Part shown: positions 34,775 through 47,398 of the stretch, in pieces
How positions within the stretch are numbered: the stretch's first letter is position 1
How the letters are laid out: every line of letters begins with the position of its first letter
Made by a program: the position numbers and the translations under genes
Origin: Chrysoperla carnea
Lineage: Eukaryota; Arthropoda; Insecta; Neuroptera; Chrysopidae
Direction of reading: 5' to 3'
DNA: 64,000 nucleotides
NCBI RefSeq assembly: GCF_905475395.1
Contig: NC_058339.1
Span: 79,326,520-79,390,519, forward strand
The notes under the pieces: model-generated
Databases searched by the model: none
Seen by the model: only the letters and a program-made list of their open reading frames with translations
Told to the model about the DNA's origin: nothing

Positions 34775-35003
34775 AAAAGGTTACAAAAAGAAACTAAATT
34801 TTCAAAATATTGAAAATTAAAAATTTTGTTTAATTGTTTAGCTTTCGATATTTCGAAAACCAAAGCACATATCGAAAAATTTTATTATTATTTTTCGTCT
34901 ACATTCATGAAGTTATAACAAAATTCATCATAAAATTTGAAAATATGGTACAAATAACTTCAACCCAAAGTCTAAAATTGCCTTGTCGCTCATACTACCT
35001 TAA
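34775..35003 (-). mobile_element. TTAA-type MITE family E, fragment E4
   Basis: In reverse it matches the first ~230 bases of 62239-62875, starting TTAAGGTAGTATGAGCGACA and including ACTTCATGAATGTAGACGAA and ATATCGAAAGCTAAACAATT. The other terminus is missing. Confidence 0.75.
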
Positions 35004-36194
35004 AGCCTTAAATTCTAAGAAATTTTAAGCATAAGTTATTCTTGAAAAACATAAAGTGGCTCAAAATAAATTTTGTAAACTTTCACTCTTGCATCCAGCA
35101 CCTCAATTTGACGACTTACATCAAACACAACTTCTGTACGCTACTTTTGAATGCAATAGTAATCAACATCTATTGTAACTAAAATGATTCAGATTTGCTA
35201 CTATTTCTTACTATACATACATTAAGACCTTGAATCAAAATTTCTGAACAAAGTTTTTTTTTATTTTTATAGTAAATTTTTCAAAAATAATTACATAAGT
35301 GTATATACATATATACCTATATAGAATTTTTTCGAAAATAAAAAAACTACAGAAAGTTACAACGCTGCTGTAGTTCTGTAATGATTTCTTTTTGGTGAGG
35401 AAATCTGTAGTATAAAAATCTAGAACCTTTAGAAAAAAAGAATCATCTCCTAGAATGTTTTTAATGTTTGTAGCTTTGATTCCATCATAACATAAGAATT
35501 AAAAAGAGCAAATTTGATTAATTCGAAATTTACTTCTTTTGAAAATAGAATTTCGAAGAAAATAAGAATAATTTTGTAAAAGTAATGAAGAAAAAAAATG
35601 TTTTTTTTTTCGTATAAAAATAATTGAGCCATATTCCGAGTTATGGTTTATAGCCTTGAGAATGTGTTTCTTGTAAATGATTTCGAATTTCGGCTTACAC
35701 AAGATGCAGAAACAGAAAGTGTAGCGTAAAATATTTTAAGGGAAGCAAAATCATAATGCACAATGACATATGGCTACTTAGAATCCACAGGAGTACTCGG
35801 ACCCTACAAGAAGTTTCTTTACCATCATTTCCTGCTTATTTGTTTAAAGTTTTCACAGATCTTGGATTTTCTTCGGCCAAAATTCTCAAGAAAAATTGAA
35901 TCAGTCCTGGAAGACCACTCCAGGAGGAACTTTTTATGTTTTGACTAGCTTCGAACTACCCACTTCGCTGAGCAACTTCAATTTTAAATACAAAGACTAT
36001 TGCGTAGCCTCCTTTTGTTCAGAATTTCGTTGACATCACATTAACCTCTAAAATTATCAGTATTTCTTTGCTATATTATGGATGTATTATACATAAAAAT
36101 CTTTCTTTTGAACCACTCTATCTATTAGAAAAAACCACATCAAAATCAGTTGCGTAGTTTTAAAGATCTAAGATCGATTTACTCTACCGTATTG
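35004..36194. other. Non-genic stretch ending in an anonymous insect repeat
   Basis: From about 35944 the sequence (GACTAGCTTCGAACTACCCA, CTTCGCTGAGCAAC, ACCACTCTATCTATTAGAAA, ATCAAAATCAGTTGCGTAGT) resembles a repeat common in insect genomes. A likely continuation, AAAGCGACTTTGTTTTATAC, lies at 36481-36505, so the RTE fragment between appears inserted. The classification is from memory of the motif. Confidence 0.4.
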
Positions 36195-36425
36195 GTCACA
36201 AAAAATGAGATTGGACAGACCATATGCTACGGTTTAATAAAAATAAGTGGAGCAAATAGGTTACTTTATGATACCCAAGAGACAGTAAAATATGACATGG
36301 TCTCTCTATAAGAAGATACGAAGATGAAATACGCCTCACTTTGGGACCTTATTGGACAAGAGTTGCAGAAGACAAAATGCACACCGAATTGAGAGATATT
36401 ATAAAAACTTTTAAGAAATGACCTA
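36195..36425 (+). pseudogene. RTE-like LINE fragment (C-terminal ORF2 remnant)
   Basis: Frame-broken translation reads WTDHMLRFNKNKW with a stop, then RRYEDEIRLTLGPYWTRVAE at about 36308-36370. The pattern W-x-DEI...GP-W-R-A-D is the conserved C-terminal end of RTE-type endonuclease-reverse transcriptases. Several stops; nonfunctional. Confidence 0.65.
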
Positions 36426-37237
36426 CAATTCGGAAAAGAAAGGCTATTATTATATACCCAGAGACTTTGGAACAGATAGCGGAAAGCGACTTTGTTTTAT
36501 ACTATCTGGGTAGATAAGGTAAATAGATATAAAATCATCTGAATAGTAGATCTCCAGGTCCACAAAAGCGCTTGGGCTCTGTAGAAAGTTGTTTAACCAG
36601 ATCATTTGCTGCTTTATTCTACTCTACTATTACATATCCTGTTCAGATCGTTCAATGCGGTATTTCCAGAGCTTTCTTTGAACGGCTGAGGCATGATCAG
36701 TGATACTTGTCTGTACCAAAGAATCGCTTGGCCTTCTTGATTTAGATCGAGTGTAAATTGAAGCTCAACTTGCTGTGGCGACGCAATTTTCATGCCTTGA
36801 ATTTCCATTCATCTGCACTCGGTCTTAGACTGTTATTATGCAAATCGTTTCGAATCCTGTACGACACCATCACTCCACGACAGTTGACGATAAATTTTAT
36901 ATTTAATCAAACACAAAAAACTAAAAGCATATAAAAAATAAATTTAATAAACACAAAAAAAGGCACATTACACATTACATGCAGGCCGAGGCAGGCGATT
37001 TTAAGTATGCGAGAAGTTCTTATTATATTCAGTAAGATGCTATTTATAATCCACGTACATACATACATACGTAGTACGTAGGTACTGCAGTGTCCGTCCT
37101 TGGCAGACCTTGAGGAATTATACGAACAGTGAACTCACTCTCTACATCTTCCATTATGGTTTGGTGAGTAAGTGTATATTTGTAGGTCTAAGGCCAAGTG
37201 TGGTATTTATAAGTCAATTCAGAACGTCTGGAAATGA
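36426..37237. other. Non-genic stretch left of the hAT element
   Basis: A 64-codon minus-strand frame (36808-36614) is GC-richer but unrecognised. ACATACATACATACGTAGTA lies near 37060. No gene called. Confidence 0.35.
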
Positions 37238-37245
37238 CCACGCAT

Positions 37246-38289
37246 CAGGGGCGTAGCTACCGCCGTATTTGCCGTATCAATTATACGGGGCCCCCGGGCC
37301 ACGGGGGCCCCCAAAGTGTGTAAGGAAAAAGAATAAAAACTTTCTAATTTATTTTATTTTACAAATGACAAAATTCTATAATAATTTAATAATCTAATTT
37401 AATTATAATAATTTAATAATCTAATATTTAATAGTTTGCTAAATGAATCCAAAGATTTAGCAAAAAAGTGGGGGGTAACAACTGTTTTTAAAAACAGTAG
37501 GCGAAAGATAACGAAGCGTTTTTTTGATGAGTTATCACAAGATGAGAGAATTTCCGACCCGGAATCCTATTTCAAAGTCAATGTATACTATTGCTGTTTA
37601 GATATATTAATTTCTCAAACTAAAGAAAGATTTCAGAGCCTTTGCAACCTGAGTAGTATATTCGAAATATTACAACCGGAGAAACTCCTATCTTCTTCAA
37701 GCGAAGAGATATTAAACGCTTCCGGAAAACTGTCTGCTAAATACAGTAAAGACATCTCACTTAATCTTTGTGACCAATTAAAGGCTCTAAAAACATGCTT
37801 AAATTCTGAAATTAAAAAAATTTATTCCATTAAAGAACTCATTGAATTATTGCTAGTAAAATTCAATAGTCTTGCATCCAGTTTTCCCGAGGTAATCACA
37901 GCATGCTTTTTATTCTTGACCCTTCCAGTTACAACCGCAACGGCAGAAAGAAGTTTTTCAAAATTAAAACTAATAAAAAATTACTTAAGAACTTCGATGG
38001 GAAAAGAACGGCTGTCAGACATCTCACTATTGTCCATAGAGGCAGAAACTTTAGAAAAACTAAAATCATCATCAGCCATAAATGATTTAATAAATCAATT
38101 TGCCGATAAAAAGGCAAGAAGAGTGAATATTTAAAATTCGATTTTTATTTGTAAAATGGGTAAATTATGTGATAAATAAATATTACTTCTCACAATATTT
38201 TTTTTCTTTTGTGAAAAATCTTTACCTCCATATAAGGGCTTCCAAAAAAATTTTTATACGGGGCCCCGACAAGGCACGCTACGCCACTG
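37246..38289 (+). mobile_element. hAT deletion derivative with perfect 8-bp target duplication
   Basis: Terminal inverted repeats CAGGGGCGTAGC (37246) and the reverse complement CAGTGGCGTAGC (ending 38289). Subterminal GGGGCCCC-type blocks occur on both sides (ACGGGGCCCCCGG; ACGGGGCCCCGAC). CCACGCAT flanks both ends (37238-37245 and 38290-38297), the 8-bp duplication expected of hAT elements. At 1,044 bp it is far shorter than an autonomous hAT. The solo end CAGTGGCGTAGAC at about 50269 may belong to a relative. Confidence 0.95.
37436..38134 (+). pseudogene. hAT transposase C-terminal remnant (dimerisation region)
   Basis: A 232-codon frame that opens directly after a TAG stop and has no early ATG, so it is the surviving 3' part of a larger transposase. 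Residues about 145-205 carry the hAT C-terminal dimerisation pattern: a hydrophobic run, then LPVTTATAERSFSKLKLIKN, LRTSMGKERLSDISLLSIE. This matches the ZMYM/hAT-type tail with A-x-[RS]-x-FS-x-L-K. The DNA-binding finger and the catalytic DDE core are absent. An internal deletion inside the element best explains this. Confidence 0.9.
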
Positions 38290-38297
38290 CCACGCAT

Positions 38298-41200
38298 AAA
38301 CGGGATTGGTCCTTTGTCCTAAAATTTTTTATTTCTTCAAAAGACGTTCCTTGTTAAGCTAACATATCGTGTCAAATCAATTTTTGGAAAGCATCAATTA
38401 CTACGCAAATATGAAGAAGTTTAATCTACAAATAGAAAGAAAGGAAAATAACAATTGGTGACGCCATAATCTGTAAATGTCAAAGAGACTGGATATCAAA
38501 AGTTGTTTTGCAAGATAGTAAAAATTATTTAATTGCTTATATTTTTTAACCCGCTTTTATTAGCTTCACTTGTAACTAACTATGTATGTAAGAAAATCTT
38601 GGAATCTTAATTTGACCCACTTCCTGGTCTTCGATTAGGATGAATTATTGATGAATATTTTGCACAGTTCTGATCACAATACATGACTAGCCAAGAAACG
38701 TCATTTGACATAATTAATTTCAAAATCCTTATCGGTAGGTATTATAGATTTGCCATGGTTTTGCACTTCTCTTGCAGCTCAAAGCTCCGAAGCTGGTGAA
38801 ACAGGCATACCTTCTCTTGTAATGCCGTGGCACTTTATGACTATTTCTAAAACCATCAAACATTATCAAAACTCCAAAAAGGCTGCACATATGAATGATG
38901 TTAGTTATCACATGTGACTACTAGCCCCCGGCAACCTGCCCCAAAACACGTTTTAGAAAATAACCTTGAAAAATAAAGTCAAATCGATTCGTATTAATAA
39001 AAACAATATATCGATACCATAGACCATATATTTAACTTTCTAAATACATGGAAAGGTATATTACAATGCCAAATTTAAGCATAGTTACAAGAATCGACAC
39101 AGTTGCACAAAAAAATACTATCACTTAGTGTTTCTGAGCCGAGCCTGAACGAACTCAGTAGAGAGATGTTGTGTTCGTGATTCTTCGCCACCGATGAATG
39201 TTCGTATTTATTCGTTAAGTTTAATATTATGAGCGCTGTGACAAGCTACCCGTGAGACAACCATACCCGGTCTCCCCTACGTAAACTAGATTGTGAAATG
39301 AGAATAATGCTTAATTCAATATTGCTCAACAGCGTATCAAAAATTCATATCAAAGTTATTTCTCATAAATTTTGTGTGAGACTTTCGGATATGACTTTTC
39401 ATATAGGAAAAAGTTGTTAAGTTCGACCTCGGAAATTGGCCGTACAGCTTCTCTTATTTCCAGTTTCCTGAAATTACTCACAAATACTACACCTGGCTCT
39501 AGACTTAAAAGTTGAAGACTTGTTATTTTATTCTCGTGTTCATCAAGTTCAGTTCAGACTCCTCCACAATAATACATAAATAGTTCTTCACTTCGATATC
39601 GGTTTTTTTTTTTAATGCTTTTGCTGTTATTGTAATTCTTGTAGGTTTTTATCTCTTTTGTGACGACATGATTCTTCGTAGTATGAAGTAGGGTAAAAGC
39701 TTGTATGCGCAAAAATTTTCCATATTATTCATGCGGGCGGATTACTACCTAAGACAAAAAAATTTCAACGTTATACATTTATACAGATTTCAACGTTATA
39801 CAGTTGACATGATAATCGGGGCTACCTAAATTGGGTCTTCCCTAACATCGAAAACTCTGCATTTTTACTTAGTTCTGCTAAACCCCAAAGGAAAATATTT
39901 TTCTGCCCTCAGAAATTGAACTCTATTCGAGTAAGAGGGAACAAAAAAGTTTATACAGACTCCAAGAATCTGATCGTGCTACCATTCTTAATAACAATGG
40001 TTTAAAATACTTGAGTATACCTACTGAGTTGTACATAGACACTTTATATTTCGACTGAAATTTCGATAAAATAAGTATCAAAAATTAGTTGTTTATTTTT
40101 AAATTTTGATTCAACAACAAAAAACACCAAAATGTAAGCCTTTACCCTATATTAAATGTTTACTTAATAATGTCTATTAACAATCAATAATTGTATCGAT
40201 TTATATAAATTTATTACTGATAAAATGTTTATTAAATGGAGAACTGACGTCAAAAAGTTGTAACTTAGTCAGTCCATAAGTACTAATTTGGGCCCTAAAA
40301 ATATTGCTCATAAATAAAATATGCATATATACTAGCTAGACCCGTGCTAAAAACAATGATAAATATCAACAGTTATTTACTTTATTTTTACTTATAGGCA
40401 ATTTTATTACACATGTGATATACAAATTACGTAATGAACAAAATTCAATGTTAATATTATATCTTTGTCCTGTTTTTTCCTAAGCGGTACATTTTTCGAC
40501 CGTAAGTCTATTTTATGTATGTAGTCAGCGCGATAAGCTTGAAAATGATGGGTAAACCACGGAATTTGATAAAGGAGTAAGGAAGATATCTCGTGGAAAG
40601 ATTATCGTGAACTGAGATTATTTTTGAATGAAAATTAGTAAAATATTTTCTTTATGTAGCATAATTTGATTATATCTTATCATTTCATTGTCGCCTTTGT
40701 TAGAAATACAGACAGGGACAATGATATTTTAATGAATATTGCATTTGAATGCACTTGAATATCTACTAACTATCTACTAACGATTGGAGGTTCGATTCCT
40801 ATTTCATCCAGTCATCCTTTTATTTAAAAAAATAATTCTTAAATAAAAAAATAATAATTCTTAAATATGCTGGGAATTAAATTAATATGAACTTTGTAAA
40901 GCATACTGGCTTAACTTATGAACACACGGTTTTGTATCGCCCTATGCGTCCTTATAATATAAGATTTTTGTTTGTTTAATACGTATAAGCAAAAACATTG
41001 GAAATATGTAACACAAGTTGTCTATATATCACAAATTAAAAACATTATAGGAAAAACAGTCATATCTTTTTGTTCTTAAAAACAAACAATTTTTTCTGAA
41101 AATTTTTATAAACTGAACAAATTTGCTGCAAAATGTAGGGTCGAAAACTTGTTTTTTTTCATGATTTATTTTTAATGGAAAATTATTAAGGGCTTATGTA

Positions 41201-41438
41201 TCTACTAAAAATGTAACTTTTTATATCAAAAAATACAAAATTACTCACAATCGAATTTGCGCTTTTAAAACGTTACTTTTATTTAATGACTTTGTGATGA
41301 CCAATTCTGTTTAGATGGTAGTTGGGGAAAAAAACAATTCTCAAATTACTAAACTGAGAAAATTCATTCATTCTTGGAGAAAATATTCAGAAATTAAAAA
41401 CAATCCAAATTTTTTTAAATATCTTTTAATTATTAAAT
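38298..41438. other. Gene-free stretch between the hAT element and the LINE
   Basis: No gene supported. It holds a B-box-like GGTTCGATTCC at about 40789-40799 without a convincing A box, a CTAGCTAGACCCGTGC motif near 40332, and A/T runs near the LINE 3' end. Confidence 0.4.
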
Positions 41439-42055
41439 TAATTATTAATTTTTTTTTTTTTTTTTTATTTTATTAAAATTGGCTTCAGCAAATTTGCTAT
41501 ACAGCCATTATCCAAATAAAGTATACAATTTTATTACAATAAATAATTAAATAATAAATACATCAGAAAAAACAAAAAAAATTTAACATTCAGGAGAAAA
41601 AAAAAGTGTAATTTAGAAATTAAAAAATAAAAATAAATTATATTCTAGTATTCAAAAATAAAAAGATGACTCTCAAACAAACAAACAAAAAATAAATATA
41701 ATATAAATACAATATGGAAATTGCGAATAAAGAAAAAAAAATAAAAAAATTCAGTTAAAAAAAGAGAAGGAGAAGACAGAGAAGAGAAAAAAAAATTAAT
41801 AAAAATACAAATAAATGAAACGTACTTTCAATTTTACGAACACAAGGACACATGGAATTTGACAGGAAGTTCGTCGTCGGGACCCGTCGAGACTGTATAC
41901 AAAGGAAATATCACGAAAAAACACATAGGTTGGGGGCCGCGGAAGGGTTGACAGTAGAGAGGGCTACACACAAATTTTTTTTTTTTATTTATTTATTTAT
42001 TTATTTATTTTTTTAATATAAAACAAAAAATAGATAATAAGGGGGGGGGGTATAT

Positions 42056-45000
42056 TTAAATTTGAAATTTGGACTTGTTGAGGAAGTTGCAAATTGCAGA
42101 AAAGATTTCAAGCTTATTTAAAGATAGGAGATGGGGAATATAATACGGACCAAAAACGCCCATACGGGCTAGGGAACTTAGAAGAATAGGTCTATGCTGA
42201 TTAAGGAGTGGGCAGGCGAACGTTATGTGATTTATGTCACAATAATAATATCCACATCTACATCTGGTGTCTGGAACAATATGTATTCGATGTAGATGGG
42301 CAGGTAACGAATTGTGGCCTGTTCTCAAGCGACCAATCATTGTTATGTTTTTCCTGCCCACTTCCCATTTGTGGAACCATGTTTCAAGTGATGGAGTTGG
42401 TTGTATGTCATGTAGCTTACGCCCTTTAGGCGATGTATTCCACATTTGGGTCCAATCACTCAGCATAGAACTTTTACAGATAGCCCACAGATCTTGTGCG
42501 GGTGGAGGTGAATTATCTTCTGGTCCAATAAGAACTGCGTCCCTAGCCAACATATCAACAAATTCGTTCCCACGTATACCAATGTGTGATGGACACCACA
42601 CAAAAGCAACGCAGAAACGTTTTTGAATTAGTTTCAGTACGGTGTTTTTGATTAGTACTATGAGGGAGGGAGTTTTAGAGGAGATGCAATTTTGTTTTAT
42701 TAGCGAGAGAGAACTCAGCGAGTCGGATATTATAGCTGTTTTCCTAATACTGTTTGAGCCCACGTATGAGAGTGCTTCCAAAATGGCAACGCATTCCGCA
42801 GAGAAAATTGAAAAATGTTGTGATAAACTAAGTGTGGCAGAATGCGCACCACATTGAAACGCAACGCCCACACGTGAATCTACACTCAACTTAGAAGCAT
42901 CTGTATAGATGTAGGTATAGTTGGGGAGAATTGAGGACAGGTAATCATTGAAAGTGGAATTGACGAAGGGCGAGCCATAATTTGCATGTCCGCTGTCAAG
43001 TCCACAATCAATAAATACCGGGATTTCCGTATATCGGGATGGAAAGTCAAAGGTGAAGAAGGGGGATAAAAGAGATTGATAAATGGGGATTATTGCAAAT
43101 ACGCGATAAGCCACCAAGAGAAGAGGGAGATCTTTATTTCTCCAGTAGGCCGAATTTGTACAAAGCTGGTTGAGTTGGGCAAGTTTTGGAATTAACGGGT
43201 GGGATAAAGAGGAATATTGGTTGAGGAAAAATTTTTTTGCCAAATACAGACGACGGACTATCAATGGAGGATCCGCTGCTTCAATCAATAGGGCGTTAGT
43301 AGGGCAGGAGCGCATTTGTCCTAGGGCAATACGCAAGGATTGAAACTGGATTTTATCTAACTTTGAGGATCGTTGGTTTGATAATGGGCATAGGAGGAAT
43401 GAGCCATAATCGATGAAACTTCGAATGATTTGTCTGTATATCATAAGTAAAGTACTTTGATCAGCTCCCCACCAAACTTTGGTGAGGCCACGGAGGATGT
43501 TAATTCGAGGAGTACACTTACTTACGATATATTCGACATGTGAATTCCATTGCAACTTTCCATCGAAAATGACTCCTAGAAATTTTGCGGATGGGTGGCA
43601 AGGGATGGATGTGTTGAGAAATGGAATTGAATCGATATTGTATCTGTGCCTAGAGAAAACAAGAGCTGAGCTTTTTGTAGCAGAAATTTCCAGATTGATA
43701 GATCTTAAATGGTTATGTAGTAAAACTAGAGCGTTTGAAACATTATCTATAGCCGTTTGTAAGGATTTGGACGACGAGTATAGGACAAGATCATCTGCGT
43801 ATTGCAGGAGTTGAGTGGGAGGCTGAATTACATTCTGTAAGCCAGAGGTATAGATATTGAATAGAAGGGGACTCAAGACTGCACCTTGGGGTAAGCCCAT
43901 TGATGCAGTTCTAGGACCGGATAAATGATTTTGTTAGTTGACGGTGAGATGACGAATTTTTAAAAATTCGTAGATGAATGAAGTTAGTCCAGGGGGAGCC
44001 GACAGAGACGTGAGAATGTTGATGAGAATATTAATGTCAACATTATCGAAGGCTCCTTTCACGTCAATCAAGCAGCAAACCAGGTATCCATTCTCGGAGA
44101 GAGAAATCTGGATATCAGTCAAGAGTATAGAAAGGTTATCCAGGGTAGAGGCATTTTTACGGAAGCCTCGTGAGTATGGTGGAAGGATGTGATTATATTC
44201 ACACCACCATTCCAACCTGTTTTTTACTAGGTGTTCCATAATCTTTGATACGCACGAGGCTAGCGCAATGGGGCGGTAAGATTGGTGTACATTAGGATCT
44301 TTATTGGGTTTAAGGATTGGAATAATCATCGTATGTCTCCACTCGTCGGGGATAGATGAGCTACTAAGTAGTTGATTTAATATTGACAGAAAAGATGATA
44401 TTGTACTGTCCGACAAGTTTTTCAACATACTATAGGATATATTATCCGGGCCAGGAGACGAATCCACTAGACCGGACAACACACCCCTCAGCTCACATAT
44501 TCCGAACGGACGATCCATAGGATGATTATTTTTGGCGGGCAGGGTTTGAATAGGTATTTGGGCAAAGTCTGGAGTCAAATTTTGTAAGAAATCTAAGATC
44601 CAATTTTGGTTTGATGGAGAAGGAAGATACGGGTTGATAGCCCCCCTATACATCTTAACCTTATTCCAGATCTCTTTAATAGGCGTACTCCTGGAGAGAC
44701 CTTCGCAAAAAATCTTCCAGGAATTCCGCTTTTTTTCCTTAAATAGACGCCTGGTTTGTGCCTGGGTTCTTCTAAAATTACAAAAATTAGCTAGTGTAAA
44801 ATTGGCCTTGAGGGACCTCAAGGCCTCCTTCCTGGTTTGAGTTTGCAATTTACATTCGTCATCCCACCAAGGTGTTGGGGAAAATGGTTTTTTAGGACAT
44901 TTGGAATTTGGAATGGCTATATCCCCAGCAGAGACCAAACTTTGATGAAAACTGGTATACCATTCCAAGGGATTATTATCGGATGTGGGGGGTGGAAGGA

Positions 45001-45751
45001 AGTCGTCTACAGTACGAGAAAACAGAGGCCAATCTGCTCTTTCGAACCGTCTACGGGGGGTATGTCTGGGGAGGAATAAATTATGTCGATGATTTAACGT
45101 AATTAAAATGGGAAAATGATCGCTACCATAGCTATCATTTAATGTATGCCAGAACGAAATTAAGCTTAGGTGAGGAGAACAAAAAGAGATATCGATAGCA
45201 GATGATCTTTGTTGAGGTGAAGGTATAGTTGTCGGTGATCCGTCATTCATGCAAACCAAGTTATTGGAATCCATGAATTCCACTAGAATATCACCTCCTC
45301 TATCGGACGCAGTGCAACCCCATAGAGGATGATGATAATTTAAGTCACCGGCAATTATTATAGGTTCGGGAACATTCTGAAACATTAGGTTAAGTTCTTC
45401 GGAAGATAGAATATTTTGAGAAGAATTATTATAGATGGAAACTATAGATATGCCAGCAACTCTCACCGCGATTACCTGGAAAAAAGGGTTATTCGACTCA
45501 ATCGGAATGAGTTGAGCAGAAACACCCCTCCTTACAAGAATCGCAGTGCCACCATAGCCATCATATCTATCATTCCGGAAAATTTGATATCCACGAATTT
45601 TTGATGTTGAGGTTGGTTTTAACCAAGTTTCACTAAGCAATACAACATCAATGGGATAGGTAAATAAAATGAGAGCCAGGTTGGGTTTATTTTGATTGAT
45701 GCTTCGGATGTTCCATTGAAGCAGTTTGAGCTCTTGGGACACCTGATCCAT
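42056..45751 (-). pseudogene. LINE ORF2: APE endonuclease, reverse transcriptase, RNase H; one in-frame stop
   Basis: 1,232 codons in one frame, interrupted only by TAA at 43936-43934 (codon 606). The N-terminal APE endonuclease (about 10-220) has LLQWNIRSI, LLSETWLK, IAGDLNYHHPLWG and SDHFPI. The RT (about 440-700) has IPILKP, SYRPIAL, GFRKN, MGLPQGAVLSPLLFNIY and the catalytic YADD near codon 651. RNase H (about 950-1080) has YTDASK, AECVAI, SDSLSSL and NEFVDMLARDA, keeping the D-E-D-D residues. A C-terminal finger CRCG...H-x4-CP lies near codon 1170. It would nick target DNA and copy the LINE RNA in place. The stop falls inside the RT just before the PQG block, so no full enzyme is made unless the stop is read through. 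It overlaps ORF1 by 65 bases in another frame. Confidence 0.95.
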
Positions 45752-47060
45752 TAGTGATTTTATTTATGATAGCTTGTACAATGTTTGTTTTAATAGTTGG
45801 GTCTAATTCAAAAGAGTTCAAAACTGAGATTAGTGTAGAAAAAAATGGGTCGTTGGGGGAGGGTAAGGTAGTAGAAGTAGATGGTAAACTATAAAATATG
45901 GGTGAATTCGACCTACCGTTGGGGTTAATCAACAAATTATCAATTTGGGCCGCAATAGGATTTGTAAGGGGAGAGGAGTCTTTTCGTTTCTTAGGAACAG
46001 GGGCGGTAGTTGGTGAAGTAGTAGCCTTAGAGTACGTCCGTCGAATTGTTTGTCTAGTCGTTGAGGCGATTGGAGAAGAATTATACGACAGTAAAGGAAA
46101 TTGTTGCGGGGTAGACGACACATTAATAGGATTAGGAAGGGTTACATTACTTAAGATTTTGGGTACTTTACCACTAGCTTCAAAATATGTTAAGCCATCT
46201 GAGGCCATAATTTTTTTAATGGCAACTTGCCTTTTATATTCTGGACAATTCTTATAGGTAGCAGAGTGGTCACCATTGCAACTAATGCATATTTTAGGTA
46301 TACTGTCATCTTTTGTGCAATTCAATGATTGGTGGTCTTCGGCACATTTGGCACAACGTGGAGAGCTTTTACAATTTTTGGTAATGTGCCCAAATCTACA
46401 GCAATTGTAACATTGGGTCACGGGAAAGGTGTACATTTCTACGGGACGGGAACAATAAAATAAGGTAATATAATCTGGAAGATTTCTACCTTCAAAGGTT
46501 ACTTGAATGGTAGAGGAAGGTTTATAGGAAGGTGTGCCATCGGGGGATGTTGTTCTTCTTGACATTCGATGAACTTTTAGAATGTTAATATTTTTGTTGT
46601 TTTTCATATTATCAAGAATAATTTGTTCATCAATATTTTCATCGATGTCTTTAACAACACCCACTCGAGTGACACAGTGGGTAGGAACATAGGCACGAAG
46701 GTTTTCGGTTTTGAGTATAGGATTGTCCAAGAAAGTGTTAGCGGCGGAACGGGAGTTAAATTGGATACAAATCCTATTGCGTCCCAAGTTTTCTATTTTC
46801 ACAATGTTGGGTACATTATTATTAAACATTATGCGCCCAATTGCCAACGGATGCAGTCTTCCTATATTTTTTTCATTTGACTCTACAAATACTTTGAAAG
46901 GTCCTAGTGAGCTTATCGAATATTTGTAGACAGGTTTTTCCTTTGTAGAGATATTGGGTAGATCGGGTTTGTTATTAACATTTACTGGAGTATCGGGATT
47001 GGGGGGAGGGTCATCCAGACCCCTCCGAGAAGGGTCTGGCGGAGGATCATCCTCAGCCAC
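45687..47060 (-). CDS. LINE ORF1: Gag-like RNA-binding protein with three CCHC knuckles
   Basis: 457 residues, uninterrupted. A Pro/Asp-rich N-terminus (1-45) is followed by a region that probably forms RRM-like folds (about 48-205). Then come three zinc knuckles: CYNCCRFGHITKNC (217-230), CAKCAEDHQSLNC (236-248) and CISCNGDHSATYKNC (259-273). The C-terminus is Ser/Thr/Pro-rich with a basic PVPKKRKD stretch that could be a nuclear localisation signal. This is the standard ORF1 of I/Jockey-type LINEs: it coats the element's RNA and forms the ribonucleoprotein. It starts with the first ATG after the 5' UTR and its last 65 bases overlap the ORF2 start. Confidence 0.93.
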   Translation of the reverse strand: MAEDDPPPDPSRRGLDDPPPNPDTPVNVNNKPDLPNISTKEKPVYKYSISSLGPFKVFVESNEKNIGRLHPLAIGRIMFNNNVPNIVKIENLGRNRICIQFNSRSAANTFLDNPILKTENLRAYVPTHCVTRVGVVKDIDENIDEQIILDNMKNNKNINILKVHRMSRRTTSPDGTPSYKPSSTIQVTFEGRNLPDYITLFYCSRPVEMYTFPVTQCYNCCRFGHITKNCKSSPRCAKCAEDHQSLNCTKDDSIPKICISCNGDHSATYKNCPEYKRQVAIKKIMASDGLTYFEASGKVPKILSNVTLPNPINVSSTPQQFPLLSYNSSPIASTTRQTIRRTYSKATTSPTTAPVPKKRKDSSPLTNPIAAQIDNLLINPNGRSNSPIFYSLPSTSTTLPSPNDPFFSTLISVLNSFELDPTIKTNIVQAIINKITNGSGVPRAQTASMEHPKHQSK

Positions 47061-47398
47061 CTCTTAAAAGTTGATTTTATTTAAAAAAAACTCAATAAAA
47101 ATTTTAATTTAATTTAAATGTACTAAAAGACAAAATAAGTTTTTAGAAAAAATATAGTAAAAATAAATTTAGTATTACAAAAACAGATATATATGTAAAG
47201 TATCCGACTCACCTAAGTTATAAACAAAAAAAGTATATCACAAACAAACAAAAAGAATTTTTAACTATTATGCAATAATATTGGATTTATCAATTTATTT
47301 TATTTTTGATAAAAATAATAATTTTGTTATTGTTGTAGACAATTAAATATTTGCGTCTTCTCTCTATGAGAGTTGTAACAAGACCCTAATTATTAATT

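Larger units (their letters stand above)
41451..47386 (-). mobile_element. Near-complete I-group LINE, 5.9 kb
   Basis: Read on the minus strand: a 5' UTR starting near 47386 (GGGTCTTGTTACAACTCTCA), ORF1 (47060-45687), ORF2 (45751-42056), a 600-base 3' UTR and a poly(A) end (the T-run 41451-41468 on the plus strand, preceded by CCAATTTTAATAAAAT). TAATTATTAATT occurs at 41439-41450 and 47387-47398, a plausible 12-bp target duplication, though AT-rich. Zinc-knuckle ORF1, an APE endonuclease, RT and RNase H place it in the I superfamily. One stop codon in ORF2 is the only clear lesion, so the insertion is young. Confidence 0.9.

Noticed and set aside
40780..40805. B-box-like GGTTCGATTCC suggesting another SINE
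   Set aside because: No A box at the right distance and no recognisable body or tail; one 11-base match in AT-rich DNA is not enough.
42208..42857. Several plus-strand open frames inside the LINE
   Set aside because: Antisense shadows of the RNase H part of ORF2.
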